A DNA stretch of 64,000 nt from Faunimonas pinastri (lineage in GTDB: Bacteria > Pseudomonadota > Alphaproteobacteria > Rhizobiales > Afifellaceae): the NCBI RefSeq assembly GCF_900110915.1, contig NZ_FOFG01000002.1, positions 124,001 to 188,000 of the forward strand, given 5' to 3'. Made by a program: the position numbers and the translations under genes. Shown here piece after piece: positions 1-10,199 of the stretch (position 1 is the first letter of the stretch; each line of letters opens with the position of its first letter). Under the pieces are notes generated by a model. The model was not told where the DNA came from and searched no databases. It worked only from the letters and a program-made list of their open reading frames with translations.

Positions 1-759
1 GTTCGGATCCTTCTGCATGCGCGGGATCAGATCCTTGACGATCAGCGACGGCGGCACATGCCAGTAGGGATTGAAGTTGATTTCGGTCAGGCGACTGGAG
101 AGAAGCGGCGTCTGCCGGTCGATGCGGCCGACCGTGGCGGTGTGGCGCTGGACGAGCTGGCCGTTTTCGACGACCTCGATCTGCGCCGCCGGAATGTCCA
201 CCAGAACATAGCGACCTTCGGGCGAACCCATGGCGCCGATGCGCTGGATGTTGACCTGCAGCTGGTTCAGACGGAAATCGGCAGGAATGTTCATCGCCGC
301 CAGCGTTTCCTTGCCGACGGAGCCATCGGCGAAGATACCGTAACGGACCTGGAAGCGGCGGACGGCGGCCTGGACGTAGGAATCGAAAGCCTGCGGGTCG
401 CCACTCGCGGCGTTGAGGTCGCCCTCGGCCATCAGGCGCTCACGCAGGGCGGCGATGGCCGGCTCGCGCATGCCGAGCTTCAGCGGGTGATCGGCAGGAA
501 CGTTCGGCCACCCACCGCGCGAGACGATGTCCTGGTAGCGGGCGATTGCCTGCTGCATGGCGGGCACGGTGCCGGGCGACAGGATGGGCTCGCGCGTCAT
601 GACGGCAGAAGAACCGCCGGCCTGACCAACGAAATTGTCGCCCCACTCCGACTGCTGCACATTCTGCAGCACGGCGGCCATGGTTTCCTGGGCGTGGGCC
701 ACTCCGGCGAGAAGGCCGAAGGTCAGCGCCGCCAATCCAATTTGCTTGATCGGGTTCAT
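1..759 (-). CDS. ldtP: L,D-transpeptidase, 3' end beyond window
   Basis: This reverse-strand gene starts at 759 and runs off the left edge, so about 253 codons are visible. The product starts with a signal peptide ending near AHA-QE (residue about 24), which predicts export to the periplasm. A peptidoglycan-binding-like helical module follows around residues 110-150 (AVRRFQVRYGIFADGSVG). After that comes the start of a YkuD/L,D-transpeptidase fold (RYVLVDIPAAQIEVVENG, then INFNPYWHVP). The catalytic SHGCxR region lies outside the window, so activity cannot be confirmed. Such enzymes make 3-3 peptidoglycan cross-links or attach outer-membrane proteins to the wall. The next gene upstream on the same strand is the MarR-type regulator ldtR. 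That pairing matches the ldtR/ldtP couple known from Liberibacter and other Rhizobiales, and ldtP is named on that basis. Confidence 0.85.
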   Translation of the reverse strand, partial: MNPIKQIGLAALTFGLLAGVAHAQETMAAVLQNVQQSEWGDNFVGQAGGSSAVMTREPILSPGTVPAMQQAIARYQDIVSRGGWPNVPADHPLKLGMREPAIAALRERLMAEGDLNAASGDPQAFDSYVQAAVRRFQVRYGIFADGSVGKETLAAMNIPADFRLNQLQVNIQRIGAMGSPEGRYVLVDIPAAQIEVVENGQLVQRHTATVGRIDRQTPLLSSRLTEINFNPYWHVPPSLIVKDLIPRMQKDPN

Positions 760-978
760 CCGTCCACGTGGTCCCAACCGGCTGCCGCCGGATCGTGTTG
801 CTGCACTCGCCCAAGGGCGCCCCCACCAGGGAGGCAAAGGCCTTCGGACTCGTCTCTGGATCGAGGGTGCGGCAGAAAACCTACGTCACGGTTAACAGAA
901 CCGAAAAGGCCGCTACCTTCGGGGATCGCAAGCTATAAACGCTTTGTGGCCAATCCATGTCGGGACGAAGCGGCGGCT

Positions 979-997
979 GGGGGTGAAGAACACCCCC
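979..997 (-). terminator. hairpin downstream of ldtR
   Basis: A 7-bp GC-rich stem (GGGGGTG / CACCCCC) with a 5-base loop lies six bases past the ldtR stop codon. No T-run follows on the reverse strand, so it is weak as an intrinsic terminator. It may only attenuate read-through from ldtR into ldtP, which starts about 220 bases further on. Confidence 0.35.
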
Positions 998-1002
998 GCG
1001 CC

Positions 1003-1518
1003 TCATAGGCGATACAGGATCTGGTCCGTCCAGAAGCGCTCCAGCCGCTGCAATCCCTTGTTCAGGATCACGAAATCGTCGCCGGAGAGCCCGCCGACCT
1101 TTTCGATCGACTGGATGTGCCGGTTGTAGAGGTCGTTCACGATTCTCGCGACCTCGAGTCCCGATTCCGTGAGCGACACCCGCACGGATCTCCGATCCGT
1201 GCGCGAGCGCTGGTGTCGGATATAGCCCGAATCCACCAGCTTCTTCAGATTGTAGGACACGTTCGAGCCGAGATAATAGCCGCGCGTACGCAGCTCCCCC
1301 GCGGTGAGTTCGGCATTACCGATATTGAACAGCAGCAACGCCTGCACGCTGTTCACATCGGACCGACCCATCCGATCGAACTCGTCTTTGATCACGTCCA
1401 GAAGACGACGATGCAGACGCTCCACCAACGTCAGCGCATCGAGGTAGAGCGCCTTCATATCGTCCTGTGCACTCTCCCCGGCTTCATACCGGGCGGCTGC
1501 CTGCTCGGACATCAGCAT
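1003..1518 (-). CDS. ldtR: MarR-family transcriptional regulator LdtR
   Basis: This is a winged-helix regulator of about 170 residues. The central DNA-binding part reads LTAGELRTRGYYLGSNVSYN, followed by LKKLVDSGYIRHQRSRTDRR, with the basic wing typical of MarR proteins. It is flanked by helices that form the dimer interface. In Rhizobiales, LdtR controls the neighbouring L,D-transpeptidase gene and stress tolerance, and here that gene lies directly downstream on the same strand. The start is uncertain. ATG at 1518 has a GGGG stretch six bases upstream; ATG at 1512 and TTG at 1536 are in frame. Upstream, 1537-1761 is a relatively AT-rich non-coding stretch likely to hold its promoter and autoregulatory sites. 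One perfect 10-bp palindrome (CGAACGTTCG, 1635-1644) lies there. Confidence 0.9.
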   Translation of the reverse strand: MLMSEQAAARYEAGESAQDDMKALYLDALTLVERLHRRLLDVIKDEFDRMGRSDVNSVQALLLFNIGNAELTAGELRTRGYYLGSNVSYNLKKLVDSGYIRHQRSRTDRRSVRVSLTESGLEVARIVNDLYNRHIQSIEKVGGLSGDDFVILNKGLQRLERFWTDQILYRL

Positions 1519-1761
1519 TCCAAACCCCGTCTGCAAATACGATCTAGGACCTTATGATGGACGGTATCGTCTCGTTTTGAAGATGAACTTAAACGAAAGG
1601 CTTAATCAATTGTTTCTCGAATTGCCAGCGGAAACGAACGTTCGCGATGGTGAAGGTAAACATAACGGGGTGATGAAAGGACGATTTCAAGCCGTGTCGC
1701 CTGTTTGTCTGAGCGAAGGTCCGGTATGATTATCAGCGTAATTACATAAAGCTTTACACAG

Positions 1762-2196
1762 TCAATTTTTATACAATTTATACATCTTCTCTGGCCTGCT
1801 CCGCCATTTCAGGTAGAAGATCGCGAGGAACCCGGCGAAGGCTGCAAGGTGAACCGCAATCTTCACGGGAGCGGTGCCGAAGAGATCCGCGAAAGCCGTG
1901 TACATAGCCAGTTCCACAAGGATGGCGACGCCCCAGAGGACCGGTCCCCAGGTGGCGCCGATCCAGAGGCCCACGGCGGCGAAGAGATCGATCAGCACCA
2001 GCGTGACGAGCCCGGCGCGCCATGCCGGCGACATGGTCATGAGGTTGTCCCCGGCAGGCGTGATGCCTAGGATCAGGCAGGCCCGCACGAGGCCCACCAC
2101 GAGAAAGCCGAGGCCGACCAGGCGCAGATAGATGCCGACCCAGTCGCGGCGCTCCTCCGCCTTCCTGATCGGCGCGCCCAGAACGTCCTCATCCAT
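1762..2196 (-). CDS. DUF6163 family membrane protein
   Basis: A 144-residue protein with about four hydrophobic helices (near residues 22-45, 60-80, 85-105 and 110-130) and a basic C-terminus (KWRSRPEKMYKLYKN). It matches in length and layout the DUF6163 family that sits beside hemB and ldtR in Rhizobiales; no biochemical role is known to me. The start is supported by an AGGAGAG ribosome-binding site five bases upstream of ATG. It is divergent from hemB, and the 144 bp between them (2197-2340) must hold both promoters. Its position before ldtR on the same strand suggests, without proof, a link to the envelope-stress function of the ldtR/ldtP pair. Confidence 0.8.
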   Translation of the reverse strand: MDEDVLGAPIRKAEERRDWVGIYLRLVGLGFLVVGLVRACLILGITPAGDNLMTMSPAWRAGLVTLVLIDLFAAVGLWIGATWGPVLWGVAILVELAMYTAFADLFGTAPVKIAVHLAAFAGFLAIFYLKWRSRPEKMYKLYKN

Positions 2197-2313
2197 TTCG
2201 TCTCTCCTGTGTCCCGCATGTGCTCGTGTCGGCGGGATCGCCGCGCATGCGACAGCGATGACCGCCCGTCCGGTTGGATCGCCCTGCCGCGGGTGCTATC
2301 TGAAAGGCAATGA

Positions 2314-3369
<1,056 letters not shown>

Positions 3370-3457
3370 CCGCGGCTGCCATTCGGCACCCCTGCCCGCG
3401 ATTGCTTGAAGATGGCCGGGGCGGTCCCCATTTTTCCCTGGAAAGAGGAGACCGCCG

Positions 3458-3940
3458 ATGAGCGACGCCACCATCACGCTGGATGCCGGGGGAATGGCCA
3501 TGGATCCGGCCTTCCATCCGGAGCTTTACGACGGCGTTCGCAGCCGTCGCATCATGGCGTTCCTGCTGGATGCTTTGGCGATCCTGATGCTGATGCTGCT
3601 GGCCTCCGCGGTCATCGCGGTGCTGGGCGTTTTCACCTTCGGTCTCGGCTGGCTTCTGTTTCCGCTGGTCTGGCCCTTCGTGGCGATCATCTATTCGATC
3701 TTCACGCTGGGAGGGCTGAGTTCCGCCACGCCGGGCATGCGCTTCTGTGGCATAGAAATGCGGACGATGAACGGCGGGCGCATGAATGTCGGGCTCGCGC
3801 TGATCAGCTCGATCGCCTTCTGGGCCTCTGTCTACTTCCTGACGCCGCTGATCCTGCTGGTCGCCTTGCTGACGCGGCGCAAGCGCCTCCTGCATGACAT
3901 GGCGACCGATACGGTCGTCGTTCGCTCGCGCTTCTGGTAG
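3458..3940 (+). CDS. RDD family membrane protein
   Basis: A 160-residue protein with the RDD-family signature: an N-terminal [11 protein letters not shown]-type helix (conserved Arg and Asp), a middle hydrophobic block (residues about 35-90), and a third helix followed by a basic tail ending [12 protein letters not shown]. The G-x-R-x-x-G-like segment after helix two ([12 protein letters not shown]) is typical. RDD proteins sit in the inner membrane and some are linked to ion transport, but this one has no assigned substrate. A good AGGAG ribosome-binding site precedes the ATG. It follows hemB and is followed by bpt in the same direction, possibly one transcription unit. Confidence 0.85.
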   Translation: MSDATITLDAGGMAMDPAFHPELYDGVRSRRIMAFLLDALAILMLMLLASAVIAVLGVFTFGLGWLLFPLVWPFVAIIYSIFTLGGLSSATPGMRFCGIEMRTMNGGRMNVGLALISSIAFWASVYFLTPLILLVALLTRRKRLLHDMATDTVVVRSRFW

Positions 3941-4067
3941 GCGCGAGCGGGTTCCGAACCCGGGTGCCCGATCGGGGGGTCTTGATACCGCCCCCGTCGG
4001 GAGCGACATTCCGGAAATCGCGGCCGAAGCGGGACTCGTTCCCGCCCCACGGCGCATCGAGGCGTTC

Positions 4068-4814
4068 ATGACTAAAGTCACGCAGGATCATCATCAGTTC
4101 TACCTGACGGCCCCGACGCCCTGCCCGTATCTGCCCGGCCTGAAAGAACGCAAGGTTTTCACCCATCTCGTCGGCTCGCATGCCGGCGCGCTCAACGAAG
4201 TTCTGTCGCAGGGCGGCTTCCGGCGTAGCCAGTCCATAGCCTATCGCCCCGCCTGCGACGGCTGTTCCGCCTGCATCTCCGTCCGCATCGTCGTGGACGA
4301 GTTCAAGCCCAGCCAGAACATGCGCCGCGTGCTCCGCCACAATACAGATCTCGTCGGCCGGCACCGCGCCGCCGAAGCCAGCAGCGAGCAATACAGCCTG
4401 TTCCGCCATTATCTGGAAAGCCGCCACGCGGAGGGCGGCATGGCGCAGATGTCCGTGCTGGACTACGCCCTGATGGTCGAGGACAGCCATGTCGAGACCA
4501 TGCTGGTGGAGTATCGTCGGCGCGGCCCCGACAGCGCCTTCAGCGAAAAGAGCGACGGCGATCTCGTCGGTTGCGCGCTGACCGATGTGCTCTCCGACGG
4601 TCTCTCGATGGTCTATTCGTTCTACGATCCGGGCGAGACAGCCCGTTCCATGGGCACCTTGATGATCCTGGAGCATGTCGAGCGGGCGCGCCGCATGGGC
4701 AAGCCGTATGTCTATCTCGGCTACTGGGTCGATGGGTCAGGCAAGATGGGCTACAAGGCCCGCTTCCTGCCGCAGGAGCGGCTGCTGCCGCAGGGCTGGA
4801 CCCGCTTCGACTGA
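4068..4814 (+). CDS. bpt: Aspartate/glutamate leucyltransferase
   Basis: This transfers leucine from Leu-tRNA to the N-terminal Asp or Glu of proteins, marking them for the ClpS/ClpAP N-degron pathway; clpS and clpA lie at 33-35.6 kb of this window. The 248-residue protein starts [15 protein letters not shown] after ten residues. It carries the conserved cysteine-rich segment [17 protein letters not shown] and the C-terminal GNAT-like half with [11 protein letters not shown] longer in-frame reading back to 3894 overlaps the RDD gene and is rejected, because the family's own start aligns with ATG 4068 and a GAGGCG site lies just upstream. The 127-bp gap before it (3941-4067) shows no gene. I see no missing core residue. 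Confidence 0.93.
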   Translation: MTKVTQDHHQFYLTAPTPCPYLPGLKERKVFTHLVGSHAGALNEVLSQGGFRRSQSIAYRPACDGCSACISVRIVVDEFKPSQNMRRVLRHNTDLVGRHRAAEASSEQYSLFRHYLESRHAEGGMAQMSVLDYALMVEDSHVETMLVEYRRRGPDSAFSEKSDGDLVGCALTDVLSDGLSMVYSFYDPGETARSMGTLMILEHVERARRMGKPYVYLGYWVDGSGKMGYKARFLPQERLLPQGWTRFD

Positions 4815-4952
4815 CGCCCCCCGGGAGGCCCTCCCGCCAAAGCCCCCGCCCAGAGCCCCGCCGGGCATCTGCCATGCGGCCCCGGCACTGGACGCGTTCT
4901 CCTCCGTCGGTTAATCAGCCAACCTGCCTTTTTTCTCCGAAGCGGTCCCCAC

Positions 4953-6143
4953 GTGAGCCATACACCCGACAACATGCCCGATCATGCGGGCCTGTCGCGC
5001 TCGCTCGTCACCGTCATGGCGGTCGCCTGCGGCGCCATCGTCGCGAACATCTACTACGCCCAGCCGCTTGTCGGGCTGATCGCCCCTTCCATCCGGCTCG
5101 ACCAGAACGTCGCGAGTTTCGTGGTGACCCTGACGCAGCTCGGGTATTGCGTGGGGCTGATCCTGCTGGTGCCGCTTGGCGATCTCCTGGAGAACCGGAA
5201 GGCGATCGTGGTCACCTTGCTGGCTGCCGTCGTTGCCCTTCTTGCGGCCATGTTCGCCCCTTCCGCCGGCATCTTCCTGGCTGCCGCGCTGGCGATCGGC
5301 ATCACCTCGGTCGCCGTGCAGATGCTGGTGCCGCTCGCCGCGCACATGGCGCCGGAGGAAACGCGCGGACGGGTCGTCGGCAATGTGATGGGCGGCCTGA
5401 TCGCCGGCATCCTGCTGGCGCGACCGGTGGCGAGCCTGATCGCCGACTCGTTCGGCTGGCGCGCCGTCTTCGGCTTCTCCGCCGTCGTCACGATTCTGTT
5501 CACGATCCTGCTCGCCGCCAAGCTGCCGCGGCGCCAGCCGGCGCACGAGCTCTCCTATGCGGGCGCGCTCCGCTCGCTCTGGGGGATCTTCCGGGATACG
5601 CCGATCCTGCGCCGCCGGGCCGCATATCAGGCGGCCGTGTTCGCCAGCTTCGCCTTGTTCTGGACCGCCGCGCCGCTCGAACTCGCCGGACCGAACTTCA
5701 ACATGACGCAGCGCGGCATCGCACTTTTCGCGCTGGCCGGCGCTGCCGGAGCGTTCGCCGCACCCATCGGCGGCCGCATCGCGGATCGCGGCTGGAGCAA
5801 GCCGGCGACCGCGCTGGCGCTGCTCCTCGTCGCGGCATCCTTCCTGCTCGCGCGGCTCGGCTCTTCCGGTTCGCTTGCGGCCATGGTGATCGCGGGCATC
5901 CTGCTCGACAGCGGCGTGCAGGCCAACCAGGTGATGGGCCAGCGCGAGATCTACTCGCTCCACCCCCATCTCCGCAGCCGCCTCAACGCGGTCTACATGG
6001 CCATCGTCTTCCTCGGTGGCTCGCTGGGCTCGGCGGTCGCCAGCGTCAGCTACACGCATGGCGGCTGGGGAACGGTGTGCTGGGTCGGTATCGCCTTTCC
6101 GCTGGCCGCACTCGCGTTCTATATGACGGAGCTCTTCGACTGA
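4953..6143 (+). CDS. MFS transporter, drug/efflux-like
   Basis: A 396-residue inner-membrane protein with about 12 hydrophobic segments and the usual MFS loop motifs (GDLLENRKAIV after helix two; RGRVVGNVMGG after helix four; DRGWSKP after helix eight). The N-terminus ANIYYAQPLVG is typical of the YgaY/YbcL-type DHA subfamily often annotated as efflux or uncharacterised. The GTG start at 4953 lacks a strong ribosome-binding site; an in-frame ATG at 4974 is an alternative. The sulfotransferase gene follows 16 bp downstream, so the two may be co-transcribed. No substrate can be inferred. Confidence 0.88.
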   Translation: MSHTPDNMPDHAGLSRSLVTVMAVACGAIVANIYYAQPLVGLIAPSIRLDQNVASFVVTLTQLGYCVGLILLVPLGDLLENRKAIVVTLLAAVVALLAAMFAPSAGIFLAAALAIGITSVAVQMLVPLAAHMAPEETRGRVVGNVMGGLIAGILLARPVASLIADSFGWRAVFGFSAVVTILFTILLAAKLPRRQPAHELSYAGALRSLWGIFRDTPILRRRAAYQAAVFASFALFWTAAPLELAGPNFNMTQRGIALFALAGAAGAFAAPIGGRIADRGWSKPATALALLLVAASFLLARLGSSGSLAAMVIAGILLDSGVQANQVMGQREIYSLHPHLRSRLNAVYMAIVFLGGSLGSAVASVSYTHGGWGTVCWVGIAFPLAALAFYMTELFD

Positions 6144-6159
6144 CCCGGGTTTCCGCTTC

Positions 6160-6786
6160 ATGCACAAGGTCTTCGGCATCGGCCTGAACAAGACGGGCAC
6201 CAGCACACTGGGCGAATGCCTGATGACGCTGGGCTATCGCCACGTCTCCTTCCGCAGCGACATGCTGGGACATTGGACACGCCGGCACTTCACGCCGATC
6301 CTGGACGAAACCGAGAAATTCGATTCCTTCGAGGACTGGCCCTGGCCGCTGCTCTTCAAGGAATTCTACTGGCGCTACGGAGATCGCGCCCGCTTCGTGC
6401 TGACGCGCCGGTCGTCGCCGGAGGTCTGGGTGGAGAGCCTCAAGAAGCACTCGCTGAACACCCATCCAGACCGCCCGATGCGGCCCGTCATCTACGGCTA
6501 CAAGTACCCGCACGGACGCGAGCGGGAGCACGTCGCCTTCTACGAGCGACACAATGCGGAGGCGCGCGCCTTCTTCGCCCGCGAGGCGCCGCACCTCCTG
6601 CTGGAGCTCTGCTGGGAAGATGGCGACCGCTGGGACAAGCTTTGCGCCTTTCTCGGCCATCCCGTGCCTGACGCGCCGTTCCCGCACATCAAGCCGCGCA
6701 GCACCGGCGTCGATCCCCGCATCCGCGACGCCAACGCCCGCAACATCGAGGCGCAGCTTGCGGCGATCGAGCGGGAAGGCTCATAG
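6160..6786 (+). CDS. Sulfotransferase family protein
   Basis: A 208-residue protein beginning KVFGIGLNKTGTSTLGEC. The GLNKTGTSTL loop is the 5'-phosphosulfate (PAPS) binding loop of P-loop sulfotransferases. A second conserved region, KFVLTRRSS-like (RFVLTRRSSPEVWVES), carries the 3'-phosphate-binding Arg and Ser. It would transfer sulfate from PAPS to an unknown hydroxyl or amine acceptor; bacterial relatives often modify glycans or lipids. The length is short but complete for this family. It lies 16 bp after the MFS gene and 6 bp before an unrelated lower-GC gene. The acceptor is unknown. Confidence 0.8.
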   Translation: MHKVFGIGLNKTGTSTLGECLMTLGYRHVSFRSDMLGHWTRRHFTPILDETEKFDSFEDWPWPLLFKEFYWRYGDRARFVLTRRSSPEVWVESLKKHSLNTHPDRPMRPVIYGYKYPHGREREHVAFYERHNAEARAFFAREAPHLLLELCWEDGDRWDKLCAFLGHPVPDAPFPHIKPRSTGVDPRIRDANARNIEAQLAAIEREGS

Positions 6787-6792
6787 GTTGTC

Positions 6793-7302
6793 ATGCACGA
6801 GGAATTGGTGGCGAACATGGCACTGACCACTCAGCAGCAAGACTTTGAGCTCGCGAAGGCGGCTCACGAACGTCATGGCAACACCGTGATCTCGCTTCTG
6901 CAGCACACGATCAGCTTGGGACTGGTGGCTCTAAGCGCCCCATTGGTGATAAATGGTGGAGCGCTCGCAGCGTTGCTGCACGTCCTTACTGAAGCACCCA
7001 ATGCTCTCCAGTATCATCAAGGCCGCCTCAGTCTTGTGTTCGGCTATCTTCTTAGCGGCTTGATTGCCCCCGGCCTTGCAGCTGGAGCGGCGTACTTCTC
7101 CCAAGCGCTCTTCACAGAAGATTGGGGCTGCGCCGAATTTTGCTTCGAGAGACCATTCGTAAGGCATCGGAGAGGCCGCAAGTACTTCTGTGCGTGCGTG
7201 TTAAAGTGGGTGTCCGTTGCCCTGGTCGCCTCGAGCTACATTTCACTCGCGTTAGGATGCAACCAGTTCTGGCGCCTCCTGCTCAAGCTCGCAGCCTCCT
7301 AG
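6793..7302 (+). CDS. Hypothetical membrane protein, orphan-like
   Basis: A 169-residue predicted membrane protein. A polar N-terminus (QQQDFELAKAAHERHGN) is followed by hydrophobic segments near residues 38-60 (VALSAPLVINGGALAALLHV), 80-105 and 140-160. It resembles small phage-associated or accessory proteins with an INGGA motif in the first helix, but I do not recognise a function. Base composition is visibly lower in GC and codon use looser (many TTG, CTT, ATA) than in its neighbours, which suggests relatively recent acquisition. ATG at 6817 is an equally possible start with a GGTGG site upstream. The stop codon ends only 4 bp from the stop of convergent parC. Confidence 0.7.
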   Translation: MHEELVANMALTTQQQDFELAKAAHERHGNTVISLLQHTISLGLVALSAPLVINGGALAALLHVLTEAPNALQYHQGRLSLVFGYLLSGLIAPGLAAGAAYFSQALFTEDWGCAEFCFERPFVRHRRGRKYFCACVLKWVSVALVASSYISLALGCNQFWRLLLKLAAS

Positions 7303-7306
7303 CAGT

Positions 7307-9577
7307 TTAAACTCCCTCGACGCCGAATTTGTTGGATTTCGGCACGCCCTGCGGCGCGAGGCGGCCGGACTGGGCCCGGTCACCGATCCAGTCGCGGAGG
7401 TCGGTGATGGAACGCTGGTGCAAGCGCGCCGCGCCATCCGTCCAGGTCAGGCCGATCCCGGCGTCAAACACCCGCACATCGGAAATCTCGCCGTCCTTGT
7501 AGCGTTGCAGGCGGACGCCCTTGCCCCGGTTCATTTCAGGCAGCTGGCTTGCGGGGAAGACCAGCATCTTGCGGTTCGTGCCGATGACGGCGACCTGATC
7601 GCCGGTCGCCACGACACAGATCTTCGCTTCCTCCCCGGCGGAAACATTCAACACCTGCTTGCCCTTGCGGGTGTTTGCTACCAGCTCGCTTTCAGCGATC
7701 GTGAAGCCATAGCCGGAGGTCGAGGCCAGGAGCAGCTTGCGCGCCGGATCGTGCGCGAACAGCGTGACGACGTCCTGGTCCTTGTCCATGTCGACCATGA
7801 TGCGCACCGGCTCGCCATGACCGCGCCCGCCCGGCAGCTTCGACGCATCCAGCGTGAAGAATTTGCCGCCGGTGGAGAAGAGCAGGATCTTGTCCGTCGT
7901 CTGGCAGTGGAAGGCGCGTTTCAGCCGGTCGCCCTCCTTGAAGGTGAGGCCGCCCAGATCCTGCAGGTGACCGCGCAGCGAGCGGATCCAGCCCTTCTCG
8001 GAGAGGACGATAGTGACCGGCTCCTTCTCGATCATGGCCTGGTGGATGTCGCCGAGGTCGATCACCGGCGCGTCCGCGAAGGTCGTGCGGCGGCGGCCGA
8101 CCGGAGTATCCGGGCCGAAGGTCTTGCGAACCTCGCCGATTTCGAAGGCGATGACCTTCCACTGCTTTGCCTCGGAGGCGAGCAAGGCTTCGATCCCGGC
8201 CTTCTCCTTGGTAAGCTGATCGTGCTCCGTGCGGATCTCGAGTTCCTCCAGCTTGTGGAGGGCACGCAGCCGCATGTTGAGGATCGCCTCGACCTGCACG
8301 TCGGTCAGGCCGAACTTCGCGATCATCACCGCCTTCGGATCGTCCTCGAAGCGGATGATGCGGATCACCTCGTCGAGGTTCAGGAAGGCGATGAGATAGC
8401 CGGCCAGAACTTCCAGCCGGTGCTCGATCTTGCCGAGCCGATGCCTGGAACGGCGGACGAGGACGACCTGACGGTGGTCCAGCCATTCGACCAGCACGTC
8501 CTTCAGCGACAGGACATTCGGCACCTGGCCGCGCGACAGCACGTTCATGTTCATGGAGAACCGCGCTTCGAGGTCGCTCAGCTTGAACAGCGATTCCATA
8601 AGGAGCTCGGGATCGACGGTCCGGCTCTTCGGCTCGATCACGACGCGCACGACGTCCGTGCTTTCATCGCGGATATCGTTAACCAGCGGCAGCTTGCGCG
8701 TTTCGATCAGCCCGGCGATCTGTTCGATCAGGCGGCTTTTCTGCACCTGGTACGGGATCTCGGTGATGACCACCGACCACATGCCGCGGCCCGCATCTTC
8801 CTTCTCCCAGCGGGCGCGCATCTTGAAGCCGCCACGGCCGGTCCGGTAGGTTTCAGCGATCTCGGCGCGCGGCGAGACGACGATGCCGCCGGTCGGGAAA
8901 TCCGGGCCCGGCACGAATTGCAGGAGATCGTCGACGCTGGCGTTCCGGTTGCCGATCAGATGCAGCGCGGCGTCGCAGAGTTCGGCGGCATTATGCGGCG
9001 GGATATTGGTCGCCATGCCGACCGCGATGCCGGAGGACCCGTTGGCGAGAAGGTTCGGGAAGGCACCGGGCAGCACCACCGGTTCCTCGTCCTCGCCGTC
9101 ATAGGTCGGGCGGAAATCGACAGCGTCCTCGTCGATGCCGCGCAGGAGAAGCTCGGCGACATCGGTCATCCGCGCTTCGGTGTAGCGCATGGCCGCCGCG
9201 CTATCGCCGTCGATGTTGCCGAAATTGCCCTGCCCGTCGACCAGCGGATAGCGGACCGCAAAATCCTGCGCCAGACGCACCAGCGCATCGTAGATCGCCT
9301 GATCGCCATGGGGGTGGAAGTTACCCATGACTTCGCCGACGACCTTGGCGGACTTCTTGTAGCCGCCGGCCGGCAGCAGCCGCATCTCGCGCATGCCGTA
9401 GAGGATGCGTCGGTGAACCGGCTTCAGCCCGTCGCGAACGTCGGGCAACGCCCGGTTCATGATGGTAGACAGCGCGTAGGCGAGATAGCGCTCTTCCAGC
9501 GCCTCCCGCAGGTTGACGGGAAGGACTTGCCCGCCCTTTTCGTCGTCGCCGCCCGGAGGTGTGATGCTCTTGCCCAT
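7307..9577 (-). CDS. parC: DNA topoisomerase IV subunit A
   Basis: The breaking-rejoining subunit of topoisomerase IV, which pairs with ParE to decatenate daughter chromosomes. The 756-residue protein contains the winged-helix/tower core with the catalytic tyrosine Y132 in [10 protein letters not shown], and the conserved [12 protein letters not shown] and [11 protein letters not shown] segments. The C-terminal half has beta-pinwheel repeats. Its length and the lack of the GyrA-box fit ParC better than GyrA. The quinolone-determining position equivalent to E. coli ParC Ser80 is Gln93 here. ATG at 9577 is 63 bp from the divergent ruvX start, so the two promoters must overlap. It ends 4 bp from a convergent gene with no visible hairpin between. 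Confidence 0.96.
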   Translation of the reverse strand: MGKSITPPGGDDEKGGQVLPVNLREALEERYLAYALSTIMNRALPDVRDGLKPVHRRILYGMREMRLLPAGGYKKSAKVVGEVMGNFHPHGDQAIYDALVRLAQDFAVRYPLVDGQGNFGNIDGDSAAAMRYTEARMTDVAELLLRGIDEDAVDFRPTYDGEDEEPVVLPGAFPNLLANGSSGIAVGMATNIPPHNAAELCDAALHLIGNRNASVDDLLQFVPGPDFPTGGIVVSPRAEIAETYRTGRGGFKMRARWEKEDAGRGMWSVVITEIPYQVQKSRLIEQIAGLIETRKLPLVNDIRDESTDVVRVVIEPKSRTVDPELLMESLFKLSDLEARFSMNMNVLSRGQVPNVLSLKDVLVEWLDHRQVVLVRRSRHRLGKIEHRLEVLAGYLIAFLNLDEVIRIIRFEDDPKAVMIAKFGLTDVQVEAILNMRLRALHKLEELEIRTEHDQLTKEKAGIEALLASEAKQWKVIAFEIGEVRKTFGPDTPVGRRRTTFADAPVIDLGDIHQAMIEKEPVTIVLSEKGWIRSLRGHLQDLGGLTFKEGDRLKRAFHCQTTDKILLFSTGGKFFTLDASKLPGGRGHGEPVRIMVDMDKDQDVVTLFAHDPARKLLLASTSGYGFTIAESELVANTRKGKQVLNVSAGEEAKICVVATGDQVAVIGTNRKMLVFPASQLPEMNRGKGVRLQRYKDGEISDVRVFDAGIGLTWTDGAARLHQRSITDLRDWIGDRAQSGRLAPQGVPKSNKFGVEGV

Positions 9578-9640
9578 GCCGCACTCATACGACGCCGGGG
9601 CCGGGGCGACAATGTTCTATATATGTGCTAGTCGCGGGAA

Positions 9641-10144
9641 ATGGCCGCTCCCCCCGCAGATATCCAACTCGAAGACCTCATCCAGCACCTCGCGCCGGGC
9701 ACGCGCCTGCTCGGGCTGGACCTGGGCACCAAGACGATCGGGCTGGCGATCTCCGATCTCGGCTACCGCATCGCGACGCCATTCCACACCATCCGCCGGG
9801 TGAAGTTCACCAAGGACGCGGAAGAGCTGCTGGCGATCTGCGGCAAGGAGAAGGTCGCGGGCATGGTGCTGGGCCTGCCCATCAACATGAACGGCACGGA
9901 AGGCCCGCGCGTGCAGGCGACGCGCGCCTTCATCCGCTCCATGAAGCCGCTGACCGATATTCCCTTCGTCCTGTGGGACGAACGACTTTCGACCGCCGCC
10001 GCGGAACGCGCGATGATCGAGGCCGACATGTCGCGGCGAAAGCGGGCGGAAAAGATCGACGCGGCGGCCGCCGGGTTCATCCTCCAAGGCGCGCTGGACC
10101 GACTTTCGCAACTGCGCTCGCAACAGGCCCGCAACGCCCTCTAG
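9641..10144 (+). CDS. ruvX: Putative pre-16S rRNA nuclease / Holliday junction resolvase YqgF
   Basis: An RNase H-fold nuclease of the YqgF/RuvX family, 167 residues. The acidic residues are present: D27 in [11 protein letters not shown], the DE pair D113-E114 in LWDERLST, and D140 near the C-terminus ([11 protein letters not shown]). E. coli YqgF is implicated in 5'-end maturation of 16S rRNA, and the resolvase role is inferred from fold. It is divergent from parC with a short 63-bp spacer. A strong hairpin terminator sits 14 bp past the stop. The ribosome-binding site (CGGGAA) is weak, but no better start exists. Confidence 0.93.
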   Translation: MAAPPADIQLEDLIQHLAPGTRLLGLDLGTKTIGLAISDLGYRIATPFHTIRRVKFTKDAEELLAICGKEKVAGMVLGLPINMNGTEGPRVQATRAFIRSMKPLTDIPFVLWDERLSTAAAERAMIEADMSRRKRAEKIDAAAAGFILQGALDRLSQLRSQQARNAL

Positions 10145-10158
10145 GCTGCAGACACGAA

Positions 10159-10184
10159 AAAGGCCCGGCTGATGCCGGGCCTTT
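10159..10184. terminator. Bidirectional intrinsic terminator between ruvX and the Pro-rich peptide gene
   Basis: A perfect 11-bp stem (AAAGGCCCGGC / GCCGGGCCTTT) with a TGAT loop lies between two convergent genes. A-rich and T-rich flanks on both sides allow it to end transcription in both directions. Confidence 0.9.
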
Positions 10185-10199
10185 CCGAACGGCCGCAGA

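Noticed and set aside
1590-1606. TTAA pair before ldtR as a CtrA box
   Set aside because: The spacing is nine bases, while the CtrA consensus is TTAA-N7-TTAA; not supported.
7418-9631. Open forward frame of 737 codons opposite parC
   Set aside because: Shadow of parC with His/Asp/Gln-rich composition and no plausible start.
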